Part shown: positions 51,970-60,554 of the stretch, one piece after another
Layout: the number at the start of each line of letters is the position of its first letter
Numbering within the stretch: position 1 is the first letter of the stretch
Source: an uncultured Oscillospiraceae bacterium
Lineage (GTDB): Bacteria; Bacillota; Clostridia; Oscillospirales; Oscillospiraceae
Length of the DNA stretch: 64,000 bases
Reading direction: 5' to 3'
NCBI GenBank assembly: GCA_934591845.1
Contig: CAKTPO010000009.1
Coordinates: 19,348 to 83,347, forward strand
Notes under the pieces: model-generated
Seen by the model: only the letters and a program-made list of their open reading frames with translations
Databases searched by the model: none
What the model was told of the DNA's origin: nothing
Program-made: the position numbers and the translations under genes

Positions 51970-52968
51970 ATGGCAGAGATAGCGACAGTATCCAATTTTA
52001 TTGATTTCATTCGAGAAATTCAGGAGTCAATGCATTCTCCCCTGGCATTTCTAAAGGATGCCGAGCAGATAATGAACGTGAAGATTTCTGATATAAGTCC
52101 TGCTACTATTGAGCGCGGAAAAGAGTATGTTGCAGCACTTCTCAGCGAGGAAAGGCATGATAAACCTAAAAATCAGGAACATAGGAGATTTTACCGTGGG
52201 CACTATTCAACACACTATGATTTAGTGCCCAGTGCTTTTCGCGGACACAACTGGGGTAGGGAAGATTATTACTATCATGAAATTGCGGTTCGAAGTCCTG
52301 AGTTTTTCCAAGGAAAAACTCACCTGGACAGGCTTGTTACTATGCAACACTATGAATGTCCAACGCGATTGCTGGATATTACATCAAACCCACTGGTGGC
52401 GCTATTTTTTGCATGTATGAATTATGGATGTAAAAAATGCGATGCATCCACGGAAGGGGTTGTCTATGTATTCGATGAACCTTCTACAAATGTAGTGTAT
52501 GCGGATAGTGACCGTTCGCTAATGCTTGCATGCCTGGCTAGGTTTAGTGAGGCAGATAAAATGAAAATGTATGAGCTTGCAAGTTTAAGAATAGGCGAAG
52601 GTGGGTTTGAGAAGAAAGGCGGGAACGGCGGCTATAAAGACGTTATAATAGAAAAACTATTTCATGAAATTGCTAGGGAGGTACCCGCTTTTAAACGTGA
52701 AATAAAGCCACTGGATTTGCTCAAACCACTTTTTGTACAACCCAATAGAACGAATATGAGAATCACCAAGCAGGATGGAGCGTTTATTTTATCAGGTTTA
52801 TGTAAAAATGCAGCAGAGGCGCAAACAAAACTTGAACTATGCGTTCATAAAAAAATTCACGTAGTTAATCAGGACGGGATTCTACGTGAATTAGAACAAC
52901 TTGGTATACATGAAGCATCGCTGTTTCCAGAGTTGGATAAAGTGGCGCATTATCTGAAGACCAGATAG
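51970..52968 (+). CDS. FRG-domain protein
   Basis: 332 residues, start after AAGGAAGA. The FRG domain (about 70-260) carries RRFYRGHYS, DLVPSAFRGH and the core HYECPTRLLDITSNPLVALF (about 126-145). FRG proteins are often found in defence islands and have been suggested to act as ADP-ribosyl- or nucleotidyl-modifying enzymes; the activity is unproven. An N-terminal helical segment and a C-terminal helical part (about 265-332) flank the domain. It is co-directional with the phosphoesterase-STAND gene 215 bases upstream, and I infer one system. Confidence 0.8.
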   Translation: MAEIATVSNFIDFIREIQESMHSPLAFLKDAEQIMNVKISDISPATIERGKEYVAALLSEERHDKPKNQEHRRFYRGHYSTHYDLVPSAFRGHNWGREDYYYHEIAVRSPEFFQGKTHLDRLVTMQHYECPTRLLDITSNPLVALFFACMNYGCKKCDASTEGVVYVFDEPSTNVVYADSDRSLMLACLARFSEADKMKMYELASLRIGEGGFEKKGGNGGYKDVIIEKLFHEIAREVPAFKREIKPLDLLKPLFVQPNRTNMRITKQDGAFILSGLCKNAAEAQTKLELCVHKKIHVVNQDGILRELEQLGIHEASLFPELDKVAHYLKTR

Positions 52969-53038
52969 GGCGGATATATGGAATGTGAGCAGGTTTGGCA
53001 GTAACAGAATGGTAAGTACTCAATAACATGCGCCTAGT

Positions 53039-53625
53039 GTCTCCCCTCCCCCGGTACTATGAGATAATATTTTAAAACTAGAAGAACTTAAGGTAAATTT
53101 TACATCTTTAGGGATATTATCTTGTATGGAATGGTGATATATTATTACATTGCCTGTGGCTATACGGACCTCCGTCTGGGGACTGACGGTCTGGCCGTGC
53201 ATGGCGACCGAATGGAGCGCAGAAGCACCGCTACCACATCCATATCTACGCCGGACGGCAGCTTCAATTTGGCTCCACGATACCGGATTTGAAGTTCCTC
53301 CTCAACAGACGAGTCCGCTTCCAGCGGTACCAGCTCCGGTGCGGAGGCCGCTATTTGCGTGCGAAGTTTCTTCTGCCAGTAATAGAAGCTCTTTTCCGAA
53401 AGCCCATGCCGGATGCAGTACTCCTTGTTCGTCAGCCCTCTGGCCTTGCATTCCTGAATTACCGCTGCCCATTGGATTTGCCAGTATTCATCCCGAACGG
53501 CAAGGATATCTCCCATTTGCTCACCTCATTTTCTAGTTTCTCAAATAGCTGAGGCTCAGCTATTTGAGATTTGGGATATTATCTCATAGATGTGGGGGAA
53601 ATGCTAGGCGGGGGATTATTGAGCA
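53039..53625. mobile_element. Rearranged IS66 remnant
   Basis: It is bounded by inverted ends: ATGAGATAATATTTTA near 53059 and GGGATATTATCTCATAG near 53574, both like GTGAGATAATATTTCA of the intact IS66 at 39.9 kb. Inside, a tnpA fragment runs leftwards (53160-53516) and a short piece of tnpB (YIACGYTDLRLGTDGLA, about 53146-53196) runs rightwards, so part has been inverted and most of tnpB and all of tnpC lost. Confidence 0.75.
53160..53516 (-). pseudogene. IS66 TnpA-like fragment
   Basis: 118 codons, opening MGDILAVRDEYWQIQWAAVI; the helix-turn-helix part reads ECKARGLTNKEYCIRHGLSE and KSFYYWQKKL. It lacks a proper end: after PSGVDMDVVAVLLRSIRS the frame runs into sequence antisense to the tnpB scrap. 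Diverged from the intact copy at 39.9 kb, so a different IS66 element. Confidence 0.75.
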
Positions 53626-53705
53626 CTTACAAAGCTCCCACTACTGCATATCATTACAGAATGCAAGTAACGGGAGCTTTATTTTCCATAAGTCACAACA
53701 ATAAA

Positions 53706-54682
53706 TTAGTTAAAGTCACTCTCCCAAGTATAGACGTAAAAAGACCGTAACGCAATTCCAACAAGCACTCCCAATGCAGCATACTTAAACTGTACAAGTG
53801 AGAGGTTATATGTGCTTATGACTAGGAGAAGAAGAATTGAAATGATCAAGAAGAAAAGTACAAATGCTTCCCCAAGCTGGGTTTTAAATCTATGCAACCA
53901 TTTAGGAACTTTTCCCCAATCAAGCCAAGGAACAAAGCAAGGCTCGCGCAGTACCCGAACAATAAATTCGGATATAATAATCGCAATGAAAGTGTAAACT
54001 ATAGCGATATAATCCATTCTGTCTCTAAGCAAGATATTAGCAAATAAAAACGAGCAAAATATAATTATAACCGATATAAAATATTTTATCACAGATTTTA
54101 TAGTGTCATTTAACCGAAAATCGATATGCCCTACAGCAGCATGAATTGAGTCTAGTTTTTGCTGATTCAGTTCTAGAACAACCTGTGCAGTTTTTAACCG
54201 CTCAAGTATATCTGCGCCATTTATGAGCAAATAATAATTACTTAATATTTTGCTTTTAACGATTTCTGCTAGAAAATAACCGTTGAAAACGCACACGATC
54301 TCATTTGCGTCTATTTGTGTATAATACTTACTCCGAAATGTTTCTGTGTGCCGGATTACCTGGGATATATTTGAGTCAAGTTCTCCCACCTGGAATGAAA
54401 GTTCTTCTATGATTGCAGCTTTATTCCTGTTTGTGGAATAGTATTTTGCGGTTTCACTAAGTGCAGAGTCAATGGCTACTGCATATTCTTCCTCTAATGA
54501 AGAAGAATCAGCCCACTCTTTAATGAAGTGTTCAGGAATAGCGAAAATTGCAGCTGCTGGAACAGGCCAATTGAAAACGATGGTTGCAATTTCAAGAGCA
54601 GGTTTTGAAACATAACATATTCTTTTTAGGCCTTTTTTATCATCTGCTTCCTTTTTGCTTGCCTATTCTTTACGATATTCAT
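53706..54682 (-). CDS. Membrane protein whose frame crosses an A AAA AAG slippery site
   Basis: The ATG at 54682, after GAGGTG, encodes only MNIVKNRQAKRKQMIKKA before TAA (54628-54626). One base back, a long frame begins at GGCCTAAAAAGA (54632) and runs 308 codons with no start of its own until residue ~82: GLKRICYVSKPALEIATIVF to YTWESDFN. The junction is A AAA AAG (54638-54632) in the exact phase for -1 slippage, with AAGGAAG about 8 bases upstream. The product would be ~325 residues with a helical N-half and four to five membrane helices (about 215-320). No family recognised. A lost A is the simpler alternative. Confidence 0.6.
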
Positions 54683-55061
54683 AAATATGCACCTCATGTC
54701 AGTGAGACCAGCAGCCTCATCTTGATTACATACCATCCTTATTCCAAATGTATATTTAACTATCCTATTATTAAAATGCACAGAGGGCCGACATAATAGG
54801 ACTTAGAGGCCGTTTAGAAAGATTTTTGGGAAGATATAAGGAGACAAACGATTCAAAAGTAAGAACCTGCCACTCACCACCTTATTATTCTATACACCAA
54901 TAATCGATGATTGAAAAGGCTAAATATTGCAAAATGTGTTAATGAGGTACGGAATACAAGTTAGATTGGCGAAATTTGAAAGACGTGGTATGCTCTGCAT
55001 TCAATCTGGTGTATGGTGAGTTTGGAACATATAGTCTGCCGATGACCATGTACTTTACAAA
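54683..55061. other. Gene-free stretch between the membrane protein and the conjugative element
   Basis: AT-rich. A frame near 54976-55090 (MKDVVCSAFNLVYGEFGTYS) has no ribosome site and is probably not translated. I see no repeat or tRNA here. Confidence 0.4.
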
Positions 55062-55064
55062 AAT

Positions 55065-55094
55065 ACCCAGTAGCTCATTTGAACTACTGGGTAA
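55065..55094 (-). terminator. Terminator of the conjugation gene block
   Basis: Minus strand: ACCCAGTAG / CTACTGGGT around a loop, followed by ATTTTTG. Confidence 0.8.
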
Positions 55095-55115
55095 AAGCAT
55101 TGAATGGCGGTGCTG

Positions 55116-56219
55116 TTATACTGCTGGCATCCCATATCCCAAAATCACGCTGCTTCCAAGAGAATACTGTTTTTGTTTGCACATATCCCTGGAATTGCCC
55201 TCTACGGTATAGACCATTCCATTCTCCACCTTTTCCACAATGCCCACATGGTCTGGCACACCGTCCTGGGTGGCCCAATCGAAGAAAATGAGCATCCCCG
55301 GCGCAGGCTCTGCAGAGCCGTCCAGCCAGAGGCCGCGCTGCTGGAACCATTGCATTCCGAAGACGCAGCCGGAGAATTTGGGGTAGGCTCCGCTGTCCAG
55401 GTAGCCGCATTGGTCGGCGCACCAGGTGACGAAGCAGGCGCACCATTCCACATGGTTGGAAAAGCCGTACCAGCTCCAATAGGGCTCGCCGCCCACGTTG
55501 CCCACCTGGGACAGAGCCACATCCACAATAACATCCCCGCCCTCCGGGGTGTAGAACACCTTGCCGATGGGGTAGTACCGCAGAACATGGTGGACATACT
55601 GCTTGTCACCGTAGCTGTTCCAGCCCATCTGTTCTGCCATTTTTAAGGAGAACTCAATGGCGTTTACACGGGAATACTCGCCGTATTTTTGCAAGGCCCA
55701 GGTAATGTAGCCGCTGCCAAAGTTATAGCCTTGGAGGGCCAGCTGAATATGATCCAGGTCAATGGGACTTTCGACTCCGGCTGCCTGCAAGCAGTCCGCA
55801 AGATTCTGGATGCCCACCACAATGGAATACTCCGGGTCTGTAATGCCTCCGGGGGTTCTGGGGTACTGGGTGTTATACCTGCATTCGGAAGCCTGCATGG
55901 GGTCATTCCCTTTGCCGCCGGATTCCTGCATCATAACGGCTTGAATCAGCAGAACATAATCCGGGATGCCATACTGCTTGGCATATTTGCGGATGACCGG
56001 CTCGTAGGCTTCCACCTCCGCACTGAGGGGCAGGGTTTCGGTGGATTCGTCCTGGCTTCCGAAGATGGCGGCACCGCAGCCGATGAGGACAACAATAACG
56101 ATCACCAGAACGGAAGCAACTCCACCAGCGGCAATGGCTGTGTATAGTGCCTTTGCCGCCTCTGCCGCAGACCTGGCCAACTTTGCTGCCAGCTCTGCGG
56201 CTTTCTTTGCGGCAATCAT
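55116..56219 (-). CDS. Conjugation lysozyme/CHAP amidase protein, C-terminal portion (CD1108-like)
   Basis: 367 residues. An Ala/Lys-rich start leads to one membrane helix (about 30-50). A lysozyme/SLT-like domain follows (KYGIP region with AVMMQESGGKG, VGIQNLADCLQ, ALQGYNFGSGYI), and then a CHAP amidase/peptidase (EWCACFVTWCADQCGYL, catalytic Cys; DHVGIVEKVENG, His; TVEGNSRD, Asn). It would open peptidoglycan for the transfer channel. It starts at an ATGA overlap with the upstream gene; in related ICEs the two parts are usually one protein. Confidence 0.88.
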   Translation of the reverse strand: MIAAKKAAELAAKLARSAAEAAKALYTAIAAGGVASVLVIVIVVLIGCGAAIFGSQDESTETLPLSAEVEAYEPVIRKYAKQYGIPDYVLLIQAVMMQESGGKGNDPMQASECRYNTQYPRTPGGITDPEYSIVVGIQNLADCLQAAGVESPIDLDHIQLALQGYNFGSGYITWALQKYGEYSRVNAIEFSLKMAEQMGWNSYGDKQYVHHVLRYYPIGKVFYTPEGGDVIVDVALSQVGNVGGEPYWSWYGFSNHVEWCACFVTWCADQCGYLDSGAYPKFSGCVFGMQWFQQRGLWLDGSAEPAPGMLIFFDWATQDGVPDHVGIVEKVENGMVYTVEGNSRDMCKQKQYSLGSSVILGYGMPAV

Positions 56220-57127
56220 GGCCTTGTGGCGGTAGCAGCGGCGTGGGCGTTTTTCTGGGCGGCGGCTACGGTGGCCTTTTTCGCTTCCCGGAATGCCTGC
56301 GCTGTTGTGGTATCAGCAGCTTTGGTGGCAGCACCTTCGGGTGTTTTGATGGGTACGGCCCCCTGCCTTGTGCGGATGGGAACACCGGCTTTCTTCTTAA
56401 TAGGGACCTCAACGGATGATGTGGGAACTTCCGGTGCGGAGCCGCCATTGTAGAGGCTTTGTGCCGGAGGTGGCTTCACCACCTTTATATCAGGCGAAAA
56501 TGCTGGAGTGGCGTCCTGAGAAATGCTTTCCGGGATGCCGGTATTCTGCGCCAGTTCGGAACGAAGTGCATTCTTCTGTTCCTGCTTCTGCTTTACAATA
56601 TTTTCCGCAGCGGCCTTGCGGGCAGCCTGCTGCTGGGCGGGTAACAATGGGGCTTCCACCGCAGAGGATACTGCCTCTTGCTGCTCCCTCGTCCGAATGG
56701 GACGAGGGGCTTGTACTACTCTGCTTTGAGGCTCCGGCGGCTCTGTGGCGGTTTGCCTAACTGGATCATGCCAACGAGAAGCCTCTGCAATCTGCCAGCG
56801 AACCGCAGGATTCTCGGAATATTCCATAGCAGCAGAGCCAGCCGGAGAAGAATCGTAGGTTGGTACACTGTCGCCACTTACAGGCGTATCACCCCGTTGC
56901 CGAATTGCCCGAACGCTTTTCCCTGTGAATACCCCCACATCCCGAACGGCATCCTCTGCCGTCCGGGAGATTTTTTCTTCCGCATAATTGCTGGGAGAAT
57001 CCGGCTGCTCCGACTTCCGGTGCGCCGCCTGTTCCGCTTTGCTCCGGACAAAGTTTCGCTGCATCTGCCGTTGAGCCGTATTCACTATCGGCTGCCCTTT
57101 ACGCTGCCTTGTCTTGATTTCCGGCAA
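56216..57127 (-). CDS. CD1108-like mobile-element protein, N-terminal portion
   Basis: 303 residues, soluble, disordered and basic: MPEIKTRQRKGQPIVNTAQR, AEQAAHRKSEQPDSPSNYAE, then Pro/Ala/Gln-rich linkers and an Ala/Lys-rich end (AFREAKKATVAAAQKNAHA). This matches the cytosolic N-terminal part of CD1108-type proteins, whose Ala/Lys helix normally continues straight into the membrane helix. Here the frame ends at TGA overlapping the next ATG, so a frameshift may have split one gene, or the two parts are translationally coupled. Confidence 0.75.
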   Translation of the reverse strand: MPEIKTRQRKGQPIVNTAQRQMQRNFVRSKAEQAAHRKSEQPDSPSNYAEEKISRTAEDAVRDVGVFTGKSVRAIRQRGDTPVSGDSVPTYDSSPAGSAAMEYSENPAVRWQIAEASRWHDPVRQTATEPPEPQSRVVQAPRPIRTREQQEAVSSAVEAPLLPAQQQAARKAAAENIVKQKQEQKNALRSELAQNTGIPESISQDATPAFSPDIKVVKPPPAQSLYNGGSAPEVPTSSVEVPIKKKAGVPIRTRQGAVPIKTPEGAATKAADTTTAQAFREAKKATVAAAQKNAHAAATATRP

Positions 57128-57142
57128 TGGCCTCGCCTCCGA

Positions 57143-59479
57143 TCAGGACTGACCGGCGAACCGCCCTTCACCGGGGCGGGTGGTCATAAGCTGGTAGAGC
57201 TTGGTATTTTTTGGAAAACGGTTGATGAAAGGCACCAGGGCACTGCCGTATTTGATAAGGCCGGAACCGGCTTCCACATTGGTGATGTAGTTCATCTGCT
57301 CGTTGGAAATGTTCAGGAGTCTGCCCAGCTTTTCCCGGTCAGATGCCGCCTGATTCAGCATAACAATGAATTCGGAGTTGGAAAGCATGGTGCTGGCCTG
57401 CACAGAATCCAGCAAATATTCCACATTCTGGGTAATTGCTGTGGGAAAAACGTTGCGCTTTCGGAACTGCCGCCATGCGGAATTGAAGAAGGCGGCGGAG
57501 AACTCATTTTCAAAAACCACATGAAATTCGTCAATGAATACATGGGTCCGTTTTCCTTTCTTCCAGTTCAGGGTCACTCGGTTCAGCATGGTGTCCGTAA
57601 TGACCAGCAGGCCGGTGGGCTTCAGCTGCGCACCCAGGCCATGAATGTCAAATACCACCACCCGCTTATCCAGGTCAACATTGCTCTGTTTTCCGAAAAT
57701 ATCCAGAGAGCCGGTGGTGTACAGTTCCAAGGACAGTGCAATCTGTTTTGCTTCCGGCTCCGGCTGCTCCAGCAAGGTGTCCCGCAGGGTGCAGAGGGTG
57801 GGAACCGTCCCTGTATAGGCTGCATTCCGGTAAACCATCGTAATGCACCGGTCAATAATGGATTTGTGCTGGGGACCAACCCCTTTCTTGTCGATCTGCT
57901 CGATCAGGGACATGATGAACTCGGACTTGACCACAATGGGGTTGTTCTCCCCATAGCCGTCCACCATGTACATGGCGTTGAGCCAATCCCGTCCGCCTGC
58001 GGAAACATGGATCACGGAACCCATATCCCCCATAGCCTCCACCAAAGGGGCGTACTCCCCTTCGGGATCGCAGACAAGAATGTCGTCCTCGGTGTTCAGC
58101 ATCAGGAAGGTCATCAGCTCCTTGGCAGAGAAGGACTTGCCGGAGCCGGGAACACCCAGCAGGAACGCGGACTGGTTCAGCAGATTCTCCTTGTTGCACA
58201 TGATAAGGTTGTGGGAGATGGCGTTTTCTCCAAAGTAGATACCGCCTTTGTCCATAATCTCCTGAACCTTAAAGGGCATGAACACCGCAAGGCTTTCTGT
58301 GGTCAGGGTGCGGAAGGCGTTGAGCTTCCGGGTGCCAATGGGCAGGACTGTGTTCAGTCCATCCATCTGCTGATACTTGAGAACCGCCATCTGGCACATG
58401 CGCTTCCGGGCAGTGGAGAGAATGGCATCCGTATCCATATCCAGATGTTCCTTGGTATCCGAGGTAATGACCATGGTCAGGATACCGAAGATCATCCGCT
58501 GGTCACGGGTGGTCAGATCATCCAAAAACTCCTTGCTTTCCTTCCGCTGCAATTCCATGTCATAGGGAACAACAGCGGAGAAATTGTTGTTGCTGTTCTG
58601 GCGGCGCTGCCAGTTGGTGATGTTTGTCTCCACACCGAGAAGCCGGTTTTCCACCTCCCGCACAGCCTCGTCTGTGGGAATGGGTACCATGTCAATGGAG
58701 AGCATCATGTCCCGGTTCAAATCCGTCAACTCGGATACGAAATCATCCTGAATGTAGCTGGCGTAGTCCTTGAGGTACAGTACCCTGGCGTACCGTTCCC
58801 CGATCTGGAGATAGTCGCTGTGCCGTTCCATGGAATCTGGGCAGATGTAGTCCCGAAAGCTGTGACCCTTCCGGGCAGAATCCCGGAGAGAGAAGCGGAA
58901 CTCATTTTCTTCTCCCCTGCGGTAGAAGCGGTGGAGAATTTGCAGCCGCTCCATGGCATTCATGGGTCCGCAGGTGGAGCCAAGGGCAGCGAAGTGAGAG
59001 GACAGGTCTGCTTCCACACGGGCAAAGAAGCTCCGGGCGGCATCCACATCCTTTTTGCGGACGGAAACGGTCAAAAATTTCTCCTGGACAATGCCGTTGC
59101 CATTGGTGGCCTTGTCCAGAAGCATCTGGTTGTATTCCTCCCGGTAGTCGTCCAGGCCGTCCCACTGCATGGGCATGAGGATGGACTTTTCAAAATTGAT
59201 CTGGCTCATCTTATGGTTGAAAATGGTGATTTTGGTGGTAGCTCCGCAATCCAGACTGTTGATAAGGGCAGAGTAGCCCCGGAACATCTTTTCCTTGTCC
59301 GGCTCTGAGGCCACCTGATAATTGATGTCCGTGAAGCGGAAGGTTTTTGCGTACCGTCCACCGGTGAGGGAAATTCCGTCCTCCCAGATTTTCTGAATGG
59401 GGATCACGTCCTGGACACGGCGAGGGATCACGTATTTCTCCTGATCCTGTCGCACTAAAGTACGAATGGATTTCATCAT
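57143..59479 (-). CDS. VirB4-like conjugation ATPase
   Basis: 778 residues. Type IV secretion ATPase of the VirB4/TraE group. The N-terminal domain (about 1-380) begins KSIRTLVRQDQEKYVIPRRV. The ATPase half has Walker A GVPGSGKSFSAKEL (about 443-450) and DILVCDPEGEYAPLVEAMGD, with Walker B THVFIDEFHVVFEN and a Gln/Arg motif AITQNVEYLLDS. It energises assembly of the transfer channel at the membrane. It starts at a 4-base overlap with the PrgI gene, and ends 16 bases before the CD1108-like gene. Confidence 0.93.
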   Translation of the reverse strand: MMKSIRTLVRQDQEKYVIPRRVQDVIPIQKIWEDGISLTGGRYAKTFRFTDINYQVASEPDKEKMFRGYSALINSLDCGATTKITIFNHKMSQINFEKSILMPMQWDGLDDYREEYNQMLLDKATNGNGIVQEKFLTVSVRKKDVDAARSFFARVEADLSSHFAALGSTCGPMNAMERLQILHRFYRRGEENEFRFSLRDSARKGHSFRDYICPDSMERHSDYLQIGERYARVLYLKDYASYIQDDFVSELTDLNRDMMLSIDMVPIPTDEAVREVENRLLGVETNITNWQRRQNSNNNFSAVVPYDMELQRKESKEFLDDLTTRDQRMIFGILTMVITSDTKEHLDMDTDAILSTARKRMCQMAVLKYQQMDGLNTVLPIGTRKLNAFRTLTTESLAVFMPFKVQEIMDKGGIYFGENAISHNLIMCNKENLLNQSAFLLGVPGSGKSFSAKELMTFLMLNTEDDILVCDPEGEYAPLVEAMGDMGSVIHVSAGGRDWLNAMYMVDGYGENNPIVVKSEFIMSLIEQIDKKGVGPQHKSIIDRCITMVYRNAAYTGTVPTLCTLRDTLLEQPEPEAKQIALSLELYTTGSLDIFGKQSNVDLDKRVVVFDIHGLGAQLKPTGLLVITDTMLNRVTLNWKKGKRTHVFIDEFHVVFENEFSAAFFNSAWRQFRKRNVFPTAITQNVEYLLDSVQASTMLSNSEFIVMLNQAASDREKLGRLLNISNEQMNYITNVEAGSGLIKYGSALVPFINRFPKNTKLYQLMTTRPGEGRFAGQS

Positions 59480-59835
59480 TTCTTATATGCCTCCTTTTCG
59501 TGGTTGGAGATGGTGTCCTCTAACAATTTGTAGTAGAGATCATCCGGTTCTGAAATAAGCCGCTTTGGTTCCAGCAGTTCCGAACGAATCCAGGCCCAGG
59601 CCAGCTGTTCAGCGGTCATGCCGTGGTAGTTTATGAAACCCATAGCCGCAAAGGGTGCGGCTCCCAGAATACACATCCAGCTGACGGTTTCCGTGCCCAC
59701 ATAGGGCTTCAGCAGAAAGTACAGTCCCACGGCAACCAGCATTGCCGCCAGTGAGAAGCCGCACTGCCGCATGGAGAGGCCAAAGAACATGGACTCCCTG
59801 TAGGACTGGATCTCTTTGTTGATTTTTACTTCCAA
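59476..59835 (-). CDS. PrgI-family conjugation membrane protein
   Basis: 119 residues: MEVKINKEIQSYRESMFFGL with SMRQCGFSLAAMLVAVGLYF, two adjacent membrane helices (about 28-45 and 53-72), then the C-terminal WAWIRSELLEPKRLIS. PrgI (VirB3-like) precedes VirB4 in Gram-positive type IV systems and anchors it. AGGAGG lies 6 bases before the ATG. Confidence 0.9.
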   Translation of the reverse strand: MEVKINKEIQSYRESMFFGLSMRQCGFSLAAMLVAVGLYFLLKPYVGTETVSWMCILGAAPFAAMGFINYHGMTAEQLAWAWIRSELLEPKRLISEPDDLYYKLLEDTISNHEKEAYKK

Positions 59836-59868
59836 TGGTTTCCTCCTTATAATGAATTTGATGTTAAG

Positions 59869-59912
59869 TTTTCGTGCAAACTATTGATTTTTTCGTGCAA
59901 ATAGCGTATACT
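59869..59912 (+). promoter_or_regulatory. Promoter and direct-repeat operator of the RelB/YafQ-type pair
   Basis: TTGATT (59884-59889), 17 bases, TATACT (59907-59912). TTTTCGTGCAAA occurs at 59869-59880 and 59890-59901, 21 bp apart (two helical turns), one inside the spacer: a likely antitoxin operator. Confidence 0.7.
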
Positions 59913-59942
59913 GATTGTACCAGCTAGAAAGGGGATGATTGT

Positions 59943-60221
59943 ATGGCTGGAGCAACAACGAATATCAGCATTCGCATGGATTCTGATTTGAAAGCACAGG
60001 CCGATGCGCTTTTTGGAGAATTGGGCATGAACCTCAGCACTGCCTTCAACATCTTTGTGCGGCAGGCATTGCGGGAAGGCGGTATCCCGTTTGAAATTTC
60101 TCTGAATCAGCCCAACAAAGAGACGATTGCTGCAATGTTGGAATCGGAAAGGATTGCAAAGGACCCGTCCGTTAAGGGATACAATGATTTGGACGAACTC
60201 TTTGCAGACCTGAAGGCATGA
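59943..60221 (+). CDS. RelB/DinJ-family antitoxin
   Basis: 92 residues. The ribbon-helix-helix N-terminus TTNISIRMDSDLKAQADALF, GMNLSTAFNIFVRQAL and REGGIPFEI are DinJ motifs. The C-terminal half (AKDPSVKGYNDLDELFADLKA) binds the toxin. AAAGGGGATG precedes the ATG. It is divergent from prgI and overlaps the toxin gene by 4 bases. Confidence 0.92.
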   Translation: MAGATTNISIRMDSDLKAQADALFGELGMNLSTAFNIFVRQALREGGIPFEISLNQPNKETIAAMLESERIAKDPSVKGYNDLDELFADLKA

Positions 60222-60508
60222 GAAAGACGAAGTATACGGTCAAGACCACGACCTTGTTCAAAAAGGATTTCAAGCTCGCTATGAAGCGTGGGCTGAATAT
60301 CGAACTATTGGAAAACATAATCGCCCTGCTTTCCATGGGGGAACCGCTTCCTGAAAAGAACAGGGATCATGCGTTGACCGGCAATTGGGTGGGACACCGG
60401 GAATGCCATATTCTCCCGGACTGGCTGCTGATCTACCGTATTGAAGATGATGTTCTTGTCCTGACGTTAGCCAGAACGGGAACGCACAGCGACCTATTCA
60501 ATAAATGA
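60218..60508 (+). CDS. YafQ-family mRNA interferase toxin
   Basis: 96 residues of the RelE/YafQ fold: FKKDFKLAMKRGLN, LPEKNRDHALTGNWVGHREC, HILPDWLLIYRIEDDVLVLT, TGTHSDLF. The late His (GTHSDLF) and the Asp/His in HRECHILPDW are the catalytic positions of YafQ, which cuts translated mRNA at the ribosome. Its stop lies 46 bases from the stop of the VirB6-like gene, tail to tail. Confidence 0.92.
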   Translation: MRKTKYTVKTTTLFKKDFKLAMKRGLNIELLENIIALLSMGEPLPEKNRDHALTGNWVGHRECHILPDWLLIYRIEDDVLVLTLARTGTHSDLFNK

Positions 60509-60554
60509 GCGCAAGGAACGCCGTGTAGGAGGTATCCTCCTATGCGGCGATTTT

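Noticed and set aside
56678..59308. An 876-codon frame antisense to virB4 and its neighbour
   Set aside because: No start signal or domain; it crosses two real gene boundaries.
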